A DNA stretch of 64,000 nt, taken from the NCBI GenBank assembly GCA_029204225.1, contig CM055109.1, forward strand, positions 22,348,422 through 22,412,421, read 5' to 3'. The notes below the pieces were generated by a model. It saw only the letters and a program-made list of their open reading frames with translations, did no database searches and was not told the origin of the DNA. Numbering within the stretch: the stretch's first letter is position 1; the number at the start of each line of letters is the position of its first letter. Shown here in pieces: positions 20,915-30,009 of the stretch. The translations under genes were made by a program, and so were the position numbers. This DNA comes from Diphasiastrum complanatum (Eukaryota; Streptophyta; Lycopodiopsida; Lycopodiales; Lycopodiaceae).

Positions 20915-21480
20915 CAAGCCTCTTCTTGGTGGAGGGAACTTTCCACGAATCCGGTGACTTCATGGAATTCCAGAAAGCTTTTGTCACGATAGACGATTCC
21001 GAGTTGTATATTCGGTTTATCAACTGCAAAATGGGCAGCCGAGAACTGGACGGTTATGTCCAAGAGTTCTTGGACTCTTTGGCTAAGGTGCTCCTTTTTT
21101 ATCATAAGTTAGCACAGTGGCAATTTATTGTCGGACTGCCAGCGGAGTATCAAAATGAATGCAAACGAAATATCCTTAACTCACTAGAGGATGCTCTCCG
21201 TGTGGCGAATGCCTATGATAGTACAGTTGTTGCATCACGAAAAAGCATGCACTGCCAAACGGCCCCGAAACCCAAGCAAGAAAAACTAACAAGCATAAGA
21301 AGCAGTTTTTTGATGAACTGGAAGCAGAAGTGTACCAACAGTCAAAGAAGAATAATGATAAGAAGAAATTAGTGGTGAAAGACAAAGCAAGGTTGGCGGC
21401 GCTTAAACAGAATTTGTGTTTCCTCTGCAATAAACCTGGGCACCATGCTAAACAGTGCCCCGAACGGAAAGCAAAGTTGT
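20915..21480 (+). pseudogene. gag and zinc knuckle of gypsy C (N-terminus missing)
   Basis: The Retrotrans_gag core is readable from WWREL near 20928: FMEFQKAFVTIDDSELYIRF, ELDGYVQEFLDSLAKVLLFY, FIVGLPAEYQNECKRNIL, EDALRVANAYDS. The N-terminal part is absent because copia D ends here. A frameshift near 21330 leads to the knuckle CFLCNKPGHHAKQC (21420-21461), a standard CX2CX4HX4C nucleocapsid motif. Confidence 0.8.
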
Positions 21481-21869
21481 CAAGTTTCATGACTGTGGAT
21501 TTACCGGCAAGTAAATTGAAAGTCAATTTGTTAAATAATTGTGATTGTACTTGTAACTTTAGTGCAATCTCTTTCAAGCCTAATGAATTGTTTCGTGTGA
21601 GAGACAATATTTTAGGGAAAGACGTGAATGTGCTATTTGATTCAAGTAGTACTTACAATTTTTTGAATGCTCAACTTGTGCAGAAGCTCCGAGTGCCCAC
21701 CATGGCCAGTGATCACCGTTACGTGGTCCGTCTTGCCTCAGGGTCGGACACTGAGATTTGGGATGTCAAAGTCTCGAACTTAGAGCTTCGAATGCAAGAC
21801 TATGTTGAGCCGTTGGATTTCCATGTCATGAATCTGGACCGGACTAATGTGATTTTGGGCTATGAATGA
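21330..21869 (+). CDS. Zinc knuckle and protease of gypsy C
   Basis: A 179-codon frame: basic linker, CCHC knuckle, then a retropepsin-like domain. The active-site segment reads VNVLFDSSSTYNFLNAQLVQ, with DSS where the family has DSG or DTG; the Gly after the catalytic Asp is usually invariant, so activity is doubtful. Further conserved elements are VRLASGSDTEIWDVKV-like and FHVMNLDRTNVILGYE; gypsy proteases usually read LG(M/Y)(D/E)WL here. A stop at 21867 separates it from RT. Confidence 0.75.
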   Translation: MYQQSKKNNDKKKLVVKDKARLAALKQNLCFLCNKPGHHAKQCPERKAKLSSFMTVDLPASKLKVNLLNNCDCTCNFSAISFKPNELFRVRDNILGKDVNVLFDSSSTYNFLNAQLVQKLRVPTMASDHRYVVRLASGSDTEIWDVKVSNLELRMQDYVEPLDFHVMNLDRTNVILGYE

Positions 21870-22213
21870 TTTTTTAAAAATCAGACTCTTTAGAGATAGA
21901 TTTTAAAAATCATTCTATGGTATTTAAAGATAAGTTTGATCAGACTGTCTCTATTTTTGGAGAGACCGATGTACTTCCATCGCCGATGATTTCCTCGACT
22001 GAATTAATTGAGAAGCTTCATGATTCTAAGTATGAACTCTTTCACTTGCTTTTGAGATCTCGTATGCATTGTGATGTTGGAGATGTGAATGTGTTTTCAT
22101 TCTTTAACACCAAAAGTTCACATCAAGAACAACAGATTTTGCAAGATTTAAAGCAAGAGTTTAGTGAAGTTTTTCCGAAGTAGCTACCTTATGGACCACC
22201 ACCCGCTCGGTCA

Positions 22214-22980
22214 GTGGATCATAAGATAGATCTTTTCCCCGATAGCAGTCCTATCTTCAGACAACCATACCAGTTTAGTCAAAAGGAAGAGGACGAAGTG
22301 GCTAGGCAGATCGAGGAGTATCTCAGGATGGGATACATAAGACCTAGTAAATCTCCATGGAGAGCACATGTCCTTCTTAAGAGTAAGAAAGATGAGAGTT
22401 TCCGGCTATGTGTAGATTACAAGGGTCTGAACAAACTAACAATTAGAAATAAATATATGTTGCCCAGGATGGACGATCTCATAGATCGATTGAATGGAGC
22501 TAAATACTTCATGAAAATTGATCTACGTACGGGATACCATCAAATTATGATACATCTAGAAGATGTATCTAAACCGGTTTTAGGACCAGATTTGGCCACT
22601 ACGAGTTTCTTGTATTGCCCTTTGATTTGACAAAAGCTCTGGCTACTTTCCAGCAAATGATGAACGATTTGTTTCGTCCATATTTAGGGAAGCTCGTAGT
22701 AGTGTTTCTGGACGATATTCTGATCTATAGTAGAACACTCAAAGATCATGCTAAGCATCTCCATACTGTCTTACGTATCTTAAGACAAGAGAAGCTTTAT
22801 GCAAAAGAATCAAAGTGCAAATTCTTTAAAAAGGAACTTCTTTACCTAGGTCATAAGATTACCTCATTTGGGATCAAGATTGACGAAGAAAAGGTGAAGA
22901 CGGTAGTGGAATGGCCAATTCATAAAATGGTGCGTGAACTTAAGTCATTCTTAGGTTTCACTGTGTTTTTCCGTAGCTGA
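22214..22980 (+). pseudogene. Reverse transcriptase of gypsy C
   Basis: RVT_1 domain: HKIDLFPDSSPIFRQPYQFS, EEYLRMGYIRPSKSPWRAHV, FRLCVDYKGLNKLTIRNKYM, FMKIDLRTGYHQIMI with the first catalytic Asp, then one frameshift near 22572 and on to FGHYEFLVLPFDLTKALATF, VVVFLDDILIYS (the FLDD box typical of gypsy RT) and LGHKITSFGIKIDEEKV. It ends at TGA 22978 close to the RNase H border. One indel and the final stop disable it. Confidence 0.85.
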
Positions 22981-23014
22981 GGAATACTTAAAGATTGTTG
23001 CACCTCTCAACAAT

Positions 23015-23501
23015 TTGTTGAAAGGAGTGAAAAGTTGCAAAGGTTGGCCAAGTCCTCCTATTAGATGGAATGAGAAGTTAGATGAGAATTTTCGCAAACT
23101 CAAACTTCTAATCGCCTCAGCTCCAGTTTTGAGGATAGAGGATCCAGATTTGTCATTCGTCATTAACACTGACGTGAGTGATACGGCTATTGGAGTTGTT
23201 CTCTTACAAGAGGGTCAGCCTGTTGCCTTTGAGAGTAAGAAACTAACCGATCCTTAGGTCAGGTACACCACTCAGGAAAAAGAGCTTTTTTGTTGTGATC
23301 CATGCTTTGAAATCATGGAGGCATTACCTGTACGGTAATAAATTTGTGGTTAATACGGATCATCAACCTTTAAAGTATTTTTGTAATCAGAATGATTTGC
23401 AAGGTCATAAGGCCAGATGGGCAGAACTCATGCAAGAATTTGACTTTGAAGTGCGGTATATCAAAGGCTCATCTAATCAGGTGGCTGATGCACTTAGTTG
23501 A
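23015..23501 (+). pseudogene. RNase H of gypsy C
   Basis: Motifs FVINTDVSDTAIGVVLLQEG and QPVAFESKKLTDP, then a TAG at 23255, then YTTQEKELF, WRHYLYGNKFVVNTDHQPLK, KARWAELMQEFDFEVRYIKG and NQVADALS. The order and spacing match a gypsy RNase H. A stop and a frameshift (near 23295) interrupt it. Confidence 0.85.
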
Positions 23502-23510
23502 ATTGGTGAA

Positions 23511-24311
23511 GTGAACAAAATTTCCTTCACTAAGATCAGTACGGACTTTTATCTCTCCCTGAGTAGTCTTTATGAGAAAGACCCACATTTTGGACCAATC
23601 TGGAATAGGGTTCTAGCAGTTTCATCAAGCGAGACTGATGATCATGGTGATCAGTCTGGAGGGAAGGATATAAAGGGTACTGATGACTTCTCTATCCGTA
23701 ATGGACTTTTGTTCAGGAAAGGGAAGGTTTATGTGCCTGATGTGGATGTTGTTAAGAATAAAATTCTTTATGAATGTCATGACTCACCATGCGCAGGACA
23801 TCCCGGCATACATTGTACATTGGATTTAGTACAAAGGGATTTTTATTGGCCAAAACTCAAGCCCTTTGTAAAATCTTATGTGGTCAAGTGTGACCAATGC
23901 CAATTGAATAAAGTTGAATGCCATAAGGCGGGCGGTTTGTTGCATCCACTGGATATCCTTGATAAGAGATGAGATAGTATTTTCATGGATTTCGTGGTTG
24001 GATTATCGCGGACAAATAAACAACATGATGCAATTTGGGTTGTGGTCGACCGTCTTACCAAATTGGCTACGTTTATTCCGATAAAGACCACCGCGAAGGC
24101 TTCTGATTTAGCTCCAATATTTGTAGAGCGTCTGTTTAGGCTTTACAGATTTCCAAATGATATTATAAGTAATCGCGATCCGAAGTTCAATGGTCACTTT
24201 TGGTCGACCGTATTCGCTAAAATAGAGACGACACTGATCCTGAGACGGATGGACAAACGGAAAACAAATCAGACGATGAAACAAATGCTTCGGACATATG
24301 TTTCCAGATGA
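23511..24311 (+). pseudogene. Integrase of gypsy C
   Basis: The zinc-binding HHCC domain is visible as H-x-H (CHDSPCAGHPGIHCTLDLVQ) and KCDQCQLNK (23774-23915). The core has MDFVVGLSRTNKQHDAIWVV and VDRLTKLATFIPI, ERLFRLYRFPNDIISNRDPK, then a deletion of the segment before TDGQTE near 24250. A stop at 23970 (TGA) splits zinc domain and core. A further piece, DWEKYLPLIEFAYNSSKHST, follows at about 24316-24380 in another frame. Confidence 0.85.
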
Positions 24312-24523
24312 CAATCTGATTGGGAAAAGTACCTTCCATTGATCGAGTTTGCCTATAATAGTAGTAAGCATTCGACGGTTGAGACTCGGTCAATCAAGTT
24401 CTAGAAAGTAGCGGATTTCCTACACGATATGTAGGAAATGCTATGGATTGCACGTGAAAATGTCCAGAGTGCCCAAGATAGGGACATTATGCAAATCTAA
24501 AAAGATCGTCGAGAGACTTCCAA

Positions 24524-24946
24524 GTGGGAGATTGGGTATATATGAGAATCTCGAAGGATTCAAGTGTAATGTGTATCGACAAGCATTATAAGTTGTCCTC
24601 TAGATATAGAGGACCGTTTAAGATCTTGAAAAAGATCGGATCCTTAGCTTACCAATTGGAACTCTCGGATGGATCGCAAGTGCATCCCATATTTCACGTT
24701 AGTCATCTCAAAAAGAGTCTACGTGAAGGAGAGCATTTTGGATCCGGAGATCAATTGGACCTGTTGGATAAATCATCGAGTGTATCTCGTCTTGACCCCG
24801 AAAAGATCTTGGATACAAGAACTAAACGATTGAGAAATTGTATAGTTACCGAGCATCTGGTTCGATGGAGGGGATGTACAGACGATGATGATTTCTGGGA
24901 ACAGGAAGGAAGCTTAAGGAGGAACTTTCTCGGTTTTAAGTTCTGA
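24524..24946 (+). CDS. Integrase C-terminus with chromodomain, gypsy C
   Basis: A 140-codon frame. It starts in the GPY/F-type module (GDWVYMRISKD, KLSSRYRGPFKILKKIGSLA, HPIFHVSHLKKSLREG) and ends in a chromodomain (PEKILDTRTKRLRNCIVTEH, LVRWRGCTDDDDFWEQEGSL). In chromoviruses this domain steers insertion to particular chromatin marks. The aromatic cage looks partly kept (W in VRWRG, W in DDFWE), but the first aromatic of the usual cage is Ile or Leu here. Confidence 0.85.
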   Translation: MGDWVYMRISKDSSVMCIDKHYKLSSRYRGPFKILKKIGSLAYQLELSDGSQVHPIFHVSHLKKSLREGEHFGSGDQLDLLDKSSSVSRLDPEKILDTRTKRLRNCIVTEHLVRWRGCTDDDDFWEQEGSLRRNFLGFKF

Positions 24947-24961
24947 GGACAGAACTTGAAT

Positions 24962-24974
24962 AAGGGGAGAAGAA
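24962..24974 (+). promoter_or_regulatory. Polypurine tract of gypsy C
   Basis: aaggggagaagaa directly before the 3' LTR; the primer for plus-strand DNA synthesis in this kind of element. Confidence 0.8.
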
Positions 24975-25612
24975 TGTCATGCCCATGACTGGTCTCGAGT
25001 AGCGTGTCCACGCTAGGGACCGATAGACCAACGACCCGTAAGTTAATTGTGACTATAAGGGAATTAGGATCATATTATGAGCCTGAGGAGGAAGCATTTC
25101 TTCTTATCTCCTCTTGTAATATTATTGAGATGACGTTAGTTGCTGCTGGGTTGAAATAGCCATGACTCAAGTTTCATAGGCATTAGGGAGACTTGCTAAA
25201 AGAGTCATCATTGCCTTATGTGTACATGGTCATAATTAATGGTTGCAGGCCTAAACACATGATGGTGGAGTTGGTATGGGTCTATCAGTGAGTCATTAGG
25301 GAACTGGATGACGTGGCCCAGATAGGCTGCAGAGGTCTCCAATGAGGTGTCACAGTGCACTACTAGTGGTGCATGGGCTTTGGAGGGTATAAGTATACTT
25401 GCTAGGCTCTCACTAGTGTCGGCTTAATTTGTGATGAGTAGCTACATGCTGCTTCTGTGACTCCTCTTTCCATGACTCTGATTGATCCATAGCTTGGGGG
25501 CTAGATCCGTACGATCTAGGTTTGGTTGGGTTGGTTTGACCTCCACCGGTTCCCATATGTTGTTGCTTTGTATGGTATGCTTAGACTAGAATCATGCTGT
25601 GAGGACTTTACA
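24975..25612 (+). repeat. 3' LTR of gypsy C (638 bp)
   Basis: Same termini as the 5' LTR, with an additional block of about 143 bp (25067-25209). TATA-like tataagtata at 25388-25397. Followed by the TACTA duplication. Confidence 0.9.
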
Positions 25613-25980
25613 TACTATCTCTTTATCTTCTACCGAGGCCGAGTACAAGGCATTGACAACATGCACCAAGGAGATGCCTTGGATAAAGAGGATGTTATTG
25701 GATATTCACTTGCTGGATTCTAAGAAGACACCAATCATCTATTGTGACAACCTTTTAGCCCAAAGCTTGGCAACCAATCTAGTTTTCCATGCTAGAAGCA
25801 AGCACATTGAGATTGCTCATCACTTTGTGATGGATCAAGTCATTGCCAAAGAGGTGGAGCTTCAACATGTCTCGTCATTGGAGTGTGTGGCTGATATCTT
25901 CACCAAACCATTGGGAAAGGACCTGTATTATAAGCATAGATCTAATCTTGTAATGTGTTCAAGATCTATGTTAAAACTAG
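25613..25980 (+). pseudogene. RNase H of copia B, downstream part
   Basis: Reading resumes right after the LTR of C: TISLSSTEAEYKALTTCTKE, IYCDNLLAQSLATNLVFHAR, SKHIEIAHHFVMDQVIAKEV, VADIFTKPLGKDLYYKHRSN. These are the C-terminal copia RNase H motifs in an undamaged frame. Together with 15556-15666 it forms one domain split by the nested gypsy. Confidence 0.85.
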
Positions 25981-25991
25981 CATCCAATGTT

Positions 25992-26026
25992 GAAGAGGGA
26001 GTGTGAAAATTGTCAACATTTCCTAG
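25992..26026 (+). repeat. Polypurine tract and truncated 3' LTR of copia B
   Basis: gaagagggag (25992-26001) is the polypurine tract; TGTGAAAATTG... at 26002-26026 repeats the first 25 bases of the 5' LTR. The LTR is then cut and coding sequence of fragment P follows. Confidence 0.8.
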
Positions 26027-27450
26027 AGAGCTTACTTAGTGTATGTCAATTGCTTGTTGGCAATGGTTTCTTTGTGGAGTTCTCTACTAATGTATGCAAC
26101 ATCAAGAAGAATGGGAAGATCATAGCGAGATGAAGAAGGTTTGGGAGGTTGTTTAAGCTTCATGTTTTTGTTGATCCTAACCAATTTGTGATGGTAGCCA
26201 AAGAGGACAAAGTGACTACAAATGATTTGTGGCACAAGAGGCTTGGTCACACCAATACCAAGTCTATAGAAGTCATGTGCAAGGAGGAGATTGCTCTAGG
26301 CCTTCCAATATCCATGGAAAAGGAGAAAAATATTTGTGAAGCATGTGCTTTGGCTAAAGCACATAAGCTGCCTTTCTCTAACGCTATCACTAAGACTATT
26401 CACCCTCTTAAGTTGATTCATTTGGATGAACATTTTGCTAGCACAAAGAGCAATGGTAGATCCACAATATTTGTAACCTTGAATGATGAATCCTGTAAGA
26501 ATTATATTGGCAAAGATATGGTTGAGATCAAGGAGGAGCTTGATCAAGAGGAGGAGCAAAATCTGAGAGCTTCAACTATTCCAAGGAGAGCCACAAGAGC
26601 AAAGATGGAGCTATCAATGCTCATTTTTGTGGACAAGGAAAGACAAGTTGAAAAAAGGGGTACATTTTGTACTTCATTTGTTGAGTTTTCTAATGAAGTC
26701 CTTTTGAATTCTAAAGCATGTAATGAAAGGTGGTTGTCATATCCACTTACTCTTGAGTGTGCTAGAAGTAAGCATGACATTTTCATTCATAAGTTGAAAG
26801 ATTTGGACTTCATTTTCAAAGAGGCATATTGTGAACCTTGTATGAGAGTAAGTGAATCATCCTTGGACGACACTTATATCCATACAAGAGTATTTGGCCT
26901 CATTAGTTACAAGTTCAACAAGTATGTAATGCAAATTGTTAGTGGTAAGCAATTGTGGACTAGTAAATTTGGTATAAATTAGAAAGTCCTTGAGAGTCTT
27001 GGAGAAGATCATGGTTTGGATCCATGTTTTCATCATCAACACCAAGAGGGAGTGAGCATGATGAAGAAAAAAGACATCAAGGAGGAACCCGAGAAGGAGC
27101 ACTTGTCTCAAGGCAAAAGAGACCTGAATCTACATCAATATGAAGGTTTAAATGAAGAGAAAGGAGCAGCAAGGAAGTTTATCCATATCTCCCTTTATTC
27201 ATCTTATTTTGTGTTTGATAAAAAACATGTCATGTATTTGACAAAGTCCTTTGATGATGCTAGTATGAACATTGTTTTTCATCCTATATCTTATGAAATA
27301 GTGATCATTATTGGAGTTTCAAATATGTATTCAAAGGCCTCATCTTGTGATCCATTCACTCTTCAATTTCCAAGGAATGAAGACCTTCATTGGAAGGATG
27401 CCAAGTTGGAGTTCATTATTGTCATGGATGAAGTCATTTCAAGCTTTGGT
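26027..27450 (+). pseudogene. Copia fragment P (protease end to integrase linker, scrambled)
   Basis: Starts inside a copia protease/pre-integrase (LLSVCQLLVGNGFFVEFSTN, LFKLHVFVDPN), then LWHKRLGHTNTKSIEVM and CEACALAKAHKLPF. The integrase opening reads LIHLDEHFASTKSNG and breaks off after FVTLNDES (about 26495), joining directly to the integrase C-terminal linker (STIPRRATRAKMELS, near 26570). Most of the integrase core is therefore deleted. From 26660 to 27450 an open but unrecognised stretch follows, including a lysine-rich KKKDIKEEPEKEHLSQGK patch. May be the downstream half of element O. Confidence 0.65.
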
Positions 27451-27601
27451 TGAATGTGCTTATGAAAGATCATATCATGGACTTGATTTACTCTACCAGC
27501 TATACAAGACATGCAATATCTCTTACTCCTCTGTTTTTTCTGCTACCAAGGAACCCAATTTCACCTTTTTCTGGTACAACTCTTAATGGAATGTTTCTGA
27601 T

Positions 27602-27626
<25 letters not shown>
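27602..27626 (+). repeat. 25-base cytosine homopolymer
   Basis: Uninterrupted C run between the P fragment and the LINE fragment. Its length is likely uncertain in any assembly. Confidence 0.9.
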
Positions 27627-27632
<6 letters not shown>

Positions 27633-27649
27633 GTGGAAATCTAGACTTT

Positions 27650-28209
27650 GTAGAACCCATAAAATCAAAACTGGCAAGCTTAGAGTTTTTTCTTTGAGAA
27701 TCCTTTAGCTCTCTCTTCATGTTCACGCGAACTACAGAGGGGATGTGTCACATGTCTGCTCTAAATGCAAAATATTTGATGACGATGTGACTCACATGTT
27801 TTTCCTTTGTTACGCTCCGCTTTGGAAGATTGTGTCTGACCTATTTATTGCTCGCTTTTATGCTAGGTTTAAGAGATTCAGCCACATAGATCTTTTGCTG
27901 AATTATATTATGTTTGATGATGGAAGACCAATTCCTTCAGGCAATGTATTAGGATCATTACCTTGTTGCATATATGGTTTGATAGAAACAATAGAGAACT
28001 TGGAAATGGTGATTTCTACATCTCCCCTCTCCTCTTTAAAGAGGCCGATAAGTGTATGCTTCCTTAAGTTTTGCTGCTTTCCTATATTTTGTAAAAAGTT
28101 TGTAATCTATGGTCAACTTTATTCGAGAAAAAAAATAAAAAATAAAGACCTGTCTCGAGTACAAACGTATCCCTTATATTTAGTTGATAGTATATATATA
28201 TTTGAATAA
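27650..28209 (+). pseudogene. LINE (L1-type) 3' fragment with zf-RVT domain
   Basis: A 154-codon frame (27745-28209) opens with HVCSKCKIFDDDVTHMFFLC followed by YAPLWKIV. The pattern C-x2-C-x8-H-x4-C with a trailing W matches the zf-RVT zinc domain after the RT of plant L1-type non-LTR elements. Upstream, LFHVHANYRGDV in the same frame fits the domain's start. The remainder is poorly conserved; an A-rich stretch at 28127-28146 could be the original tail. RT and endonuclease are missing, as expected for a 5'-truncated LINE. Confidence 0.7.
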
Positions 28210-28282
28210 AGGATGATGTAACATAGATTCATCAAAAATTTGGAAGAAGAAAGAGGTATTTGGAATTTGGTAGAATGAAGTT

Positions 28283-28770
28283 TTAATTTAGGGGTTAACC
28301 CGACCAGTTAATGAGCTGCCCGCTCGGGCAGGTGCTACCGGGAAACCCCGGGATTTGTAATCCCTCGCCGGCGTCGCCTGTAACCCTGCCGTAGTGCTCT
28401 CGAGGGTCACATGCAGGGTGGCCGTGCAAAACTGCCGATAGACGGTCGCGGGTAGGCCGTGGACGTACGCTGACAAATAAACTACGACTCTCAAATCAAT
28501 CCTGGCCGTCCAGACTTAAATCTACGGTTGGAACGAGAAGCGCGTGCTTGTATCACGCGTACCTGCGAGAGCGACCGGCGATCGGTGGACGACTGACTCA
28601 TGTCTCGACCGTCCGATGCGATCGCATCGGACGGTCCACGTAGCCCCATCCTTGGATGATCTCCAAGTCTGACGGCTGAGGAGCTCCGAGTACTGGACTT
28701 TCTTACAACCCTTGGATGCATATGACTGGACGGTCTGGATTCCGTTCTGGTACTTGAGTACCACACTCCT
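28283..28770. other. GC-rich patch with 30-bp palindrome
   Basis: About 490 bp of clearly higher GC and CpG than the surroundings. It contains the perfect palindrome at 28607-28636, the stem ctgcccgctcgggcag at 28316-28331, and repeats of the ccgtcc/ggacggt motif (28504, 28609, 28629, 28729). Open frames on the minus strand are present but match nothing I know. It is not 5S, 5.8S or a tRNA by inspection. It could be an LTR or DNA-transposon end. Confidence 0.5.
28607..28636. repeat. Perfect 30-bp palindrome
   Basis: Left half GACCGTCCGATGCGA is the exact reverse complement of the right half, with no spacer. Can extrude as a cruciform or serve as a dyad binding site. Confidence 0.9.
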
Positions 28771-29995
28771 CATGGACCACTCTAACCTTTTACATTATGA
28801 GCATTTTTACTTTTTTATCTGTTTTGGCCAATTGTGTGTTCAAGAGGTCAAGATGAGGGAGCTCCTACTAGGTAGTGCCCAAAAACCTTCTTGAAATTGA
28901 ACTCAAAATTCTCGCTTTTTAGAAAGTTCATGGGATTTTCTTTGATTTCTTGTAGATAATGCTGAGATATCCTCGGCCATGGGTGTGGAGGAATTCGAGC
29001 ATAAGTGGTCAAGCCCACACGAAGTGCAATACACCACCCCACACCACCACACACATAAGACGACAATTTATTTTTCTGCAATGAGAATCTGCAACTATAT
29101 TATATTTACAAAATGTATGTCGGAACTCTTTGAGGAGCTTAAAGTGAAGTATGATCAATGTCATGAAAGAGACCCAAATGAAGGCCCCACAAAAAATAGT
29201 GATAGTAAATGCTAGGAAAAACTAATAGAGCTAGTGAAAAAAAGTGCAACAAAGAAGACAAATAGTCATGAATAAACAAAAAATAGTCTAGTGACAAAAA
29301 ATTTAAAGAGCAATGACAAAACACACACACACACACACGCACACACACGTGTTGAGCGTCGTAAGGGATATGTGACACCATGCTTGGAGGTTTGCCAGCC
29401 ATGTTCACATCAAAGTTCATGCCTTCAAAGTCCTCCATATACTAAATTTTCACGTTAAATATAATATGCAAAAAATAACAAACAAAGTCAAAGTATCTCG
29501 ACCACATTTTTAAATGTAGTGATAAAGTGTCTAATTTTTAAAAGTTTATGAGTAAAAAAAATCTTAGAGCCTTGTTGCTCCCTTGTCCAAATTATCAAAC
29601 TAGTTAAAGAACAAACTCGTATGTTCAAGTTTCAACAAGAACTCCACAAAGTATTGACATGCTTGCGAATGGAGTCATTAGAATGCAAAAAGAGGTGGTT
29701 CATGCATTACGATACTCCTTGAACTTCAACATTCATGGTCTAGTTTGAGCCCCTTACTTCCTCCTATTGGAAACTTATCAAAGGAGTAGAAGAATCAACA
29801 TCAAATAAGACAAAATTGATTTTCCAGCCTAAATTTTAGTTATTATTGCAAATGATAGCTCTAATACATAATTTATGACTAAGCCCTCCTCTAGAAACTA
29901 CAGTGTTAGAAACCAATGATAAACTTGTTACTGGTTATGATTTCTTGTTGACAGCTTATGGTGATTGATTGGTAGTGCTCATCAGATTATTGACA
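28771..29995. other. Non-coding stretch with (CA)n, ending in LTR of copia M
   Basis: No recognised gene. A CA microsatellite lies at 29320-29349. The last part is the 5' LTR of copia M, which ends TTATTGACA at 29995; its start is uncertain. TGTTAGAAACC at 29904 would give only 92 bp. Confidence 0.5.
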
Positions 29996-30009
29996 TGGTA
30001 TCAGAGCCC
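29996..30009 (+). promoter_or_regulatory. Primer-binding site of copia M
   Basis: TGGTATCAGAGCCC directly after the LTR end; initiator-Met tRNA type. Confidence 0.85.

Larger units (their letters stand above)
15667..25612 (+). mobile_element. Chromodomain gypsy element C (contains copia D)
   Basis: Full-span Ty3/gypsy element flanked by the target duplication TACTA (15662-15666 and 25613-25617). Both LTRs begin TGTCATGCCCATGACT and end GGACTTTACA. The internal order gag, zinc knuckle, protease, RT, RNase H, integrase, chromodomain, with a Met-type primer site, places it among plant chromoviruses. Copia D occupies about 16930-20914, so gag is cut at its N-terminus. Every domain has at least one frameshift or stop, so the copy is dead. 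The LTRs differ by an indel of about 143 bp. Confidence 0.9.
10417..26026 (+). mobile_element. Copia element B (interrupted by gypsy C)
   Basis: Ty1/copia element with 5' LTR (10417-11071), primer site, long leader, gag, protease, integrase, RT, RNase H, polypurine tract and the first 25 bases of the 3' LTR. The gypsy element at 15667-25612 sits in its RNase H, flanked by TACTA on both sides; the reading frame resumes correctly beyond the second TACTA. The 3' LTR stops after 25 bases, matching 10417-10441, where fragment P begins. Internal damage includes a gag frameshift, a tandem duplication in the pre-integrase region, a stop at the RNase H start and YVVD in the RT active site. Confidence 0.85.

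Noticed and set aside
28283-28770. rRNA or organellar DNA as explanation for the GC-rich patch
   Set aside because: No recognisable 5S, 5.8S, 18S or tRNA signature on either strand.
28491-28773. Arg/Ser-rich minus-strand frames in the GC-rich patch
   Set aside because: High GC removes stop codons; two overlapping frames are open at once and neither matches a family.
29904-29995. 92-bp complete LTR for copia M
   Set aside because: TGTTAG...TTGACA termini are present, but no partner LTR or TATA supports so short an LTR, so only the right end is annotated.
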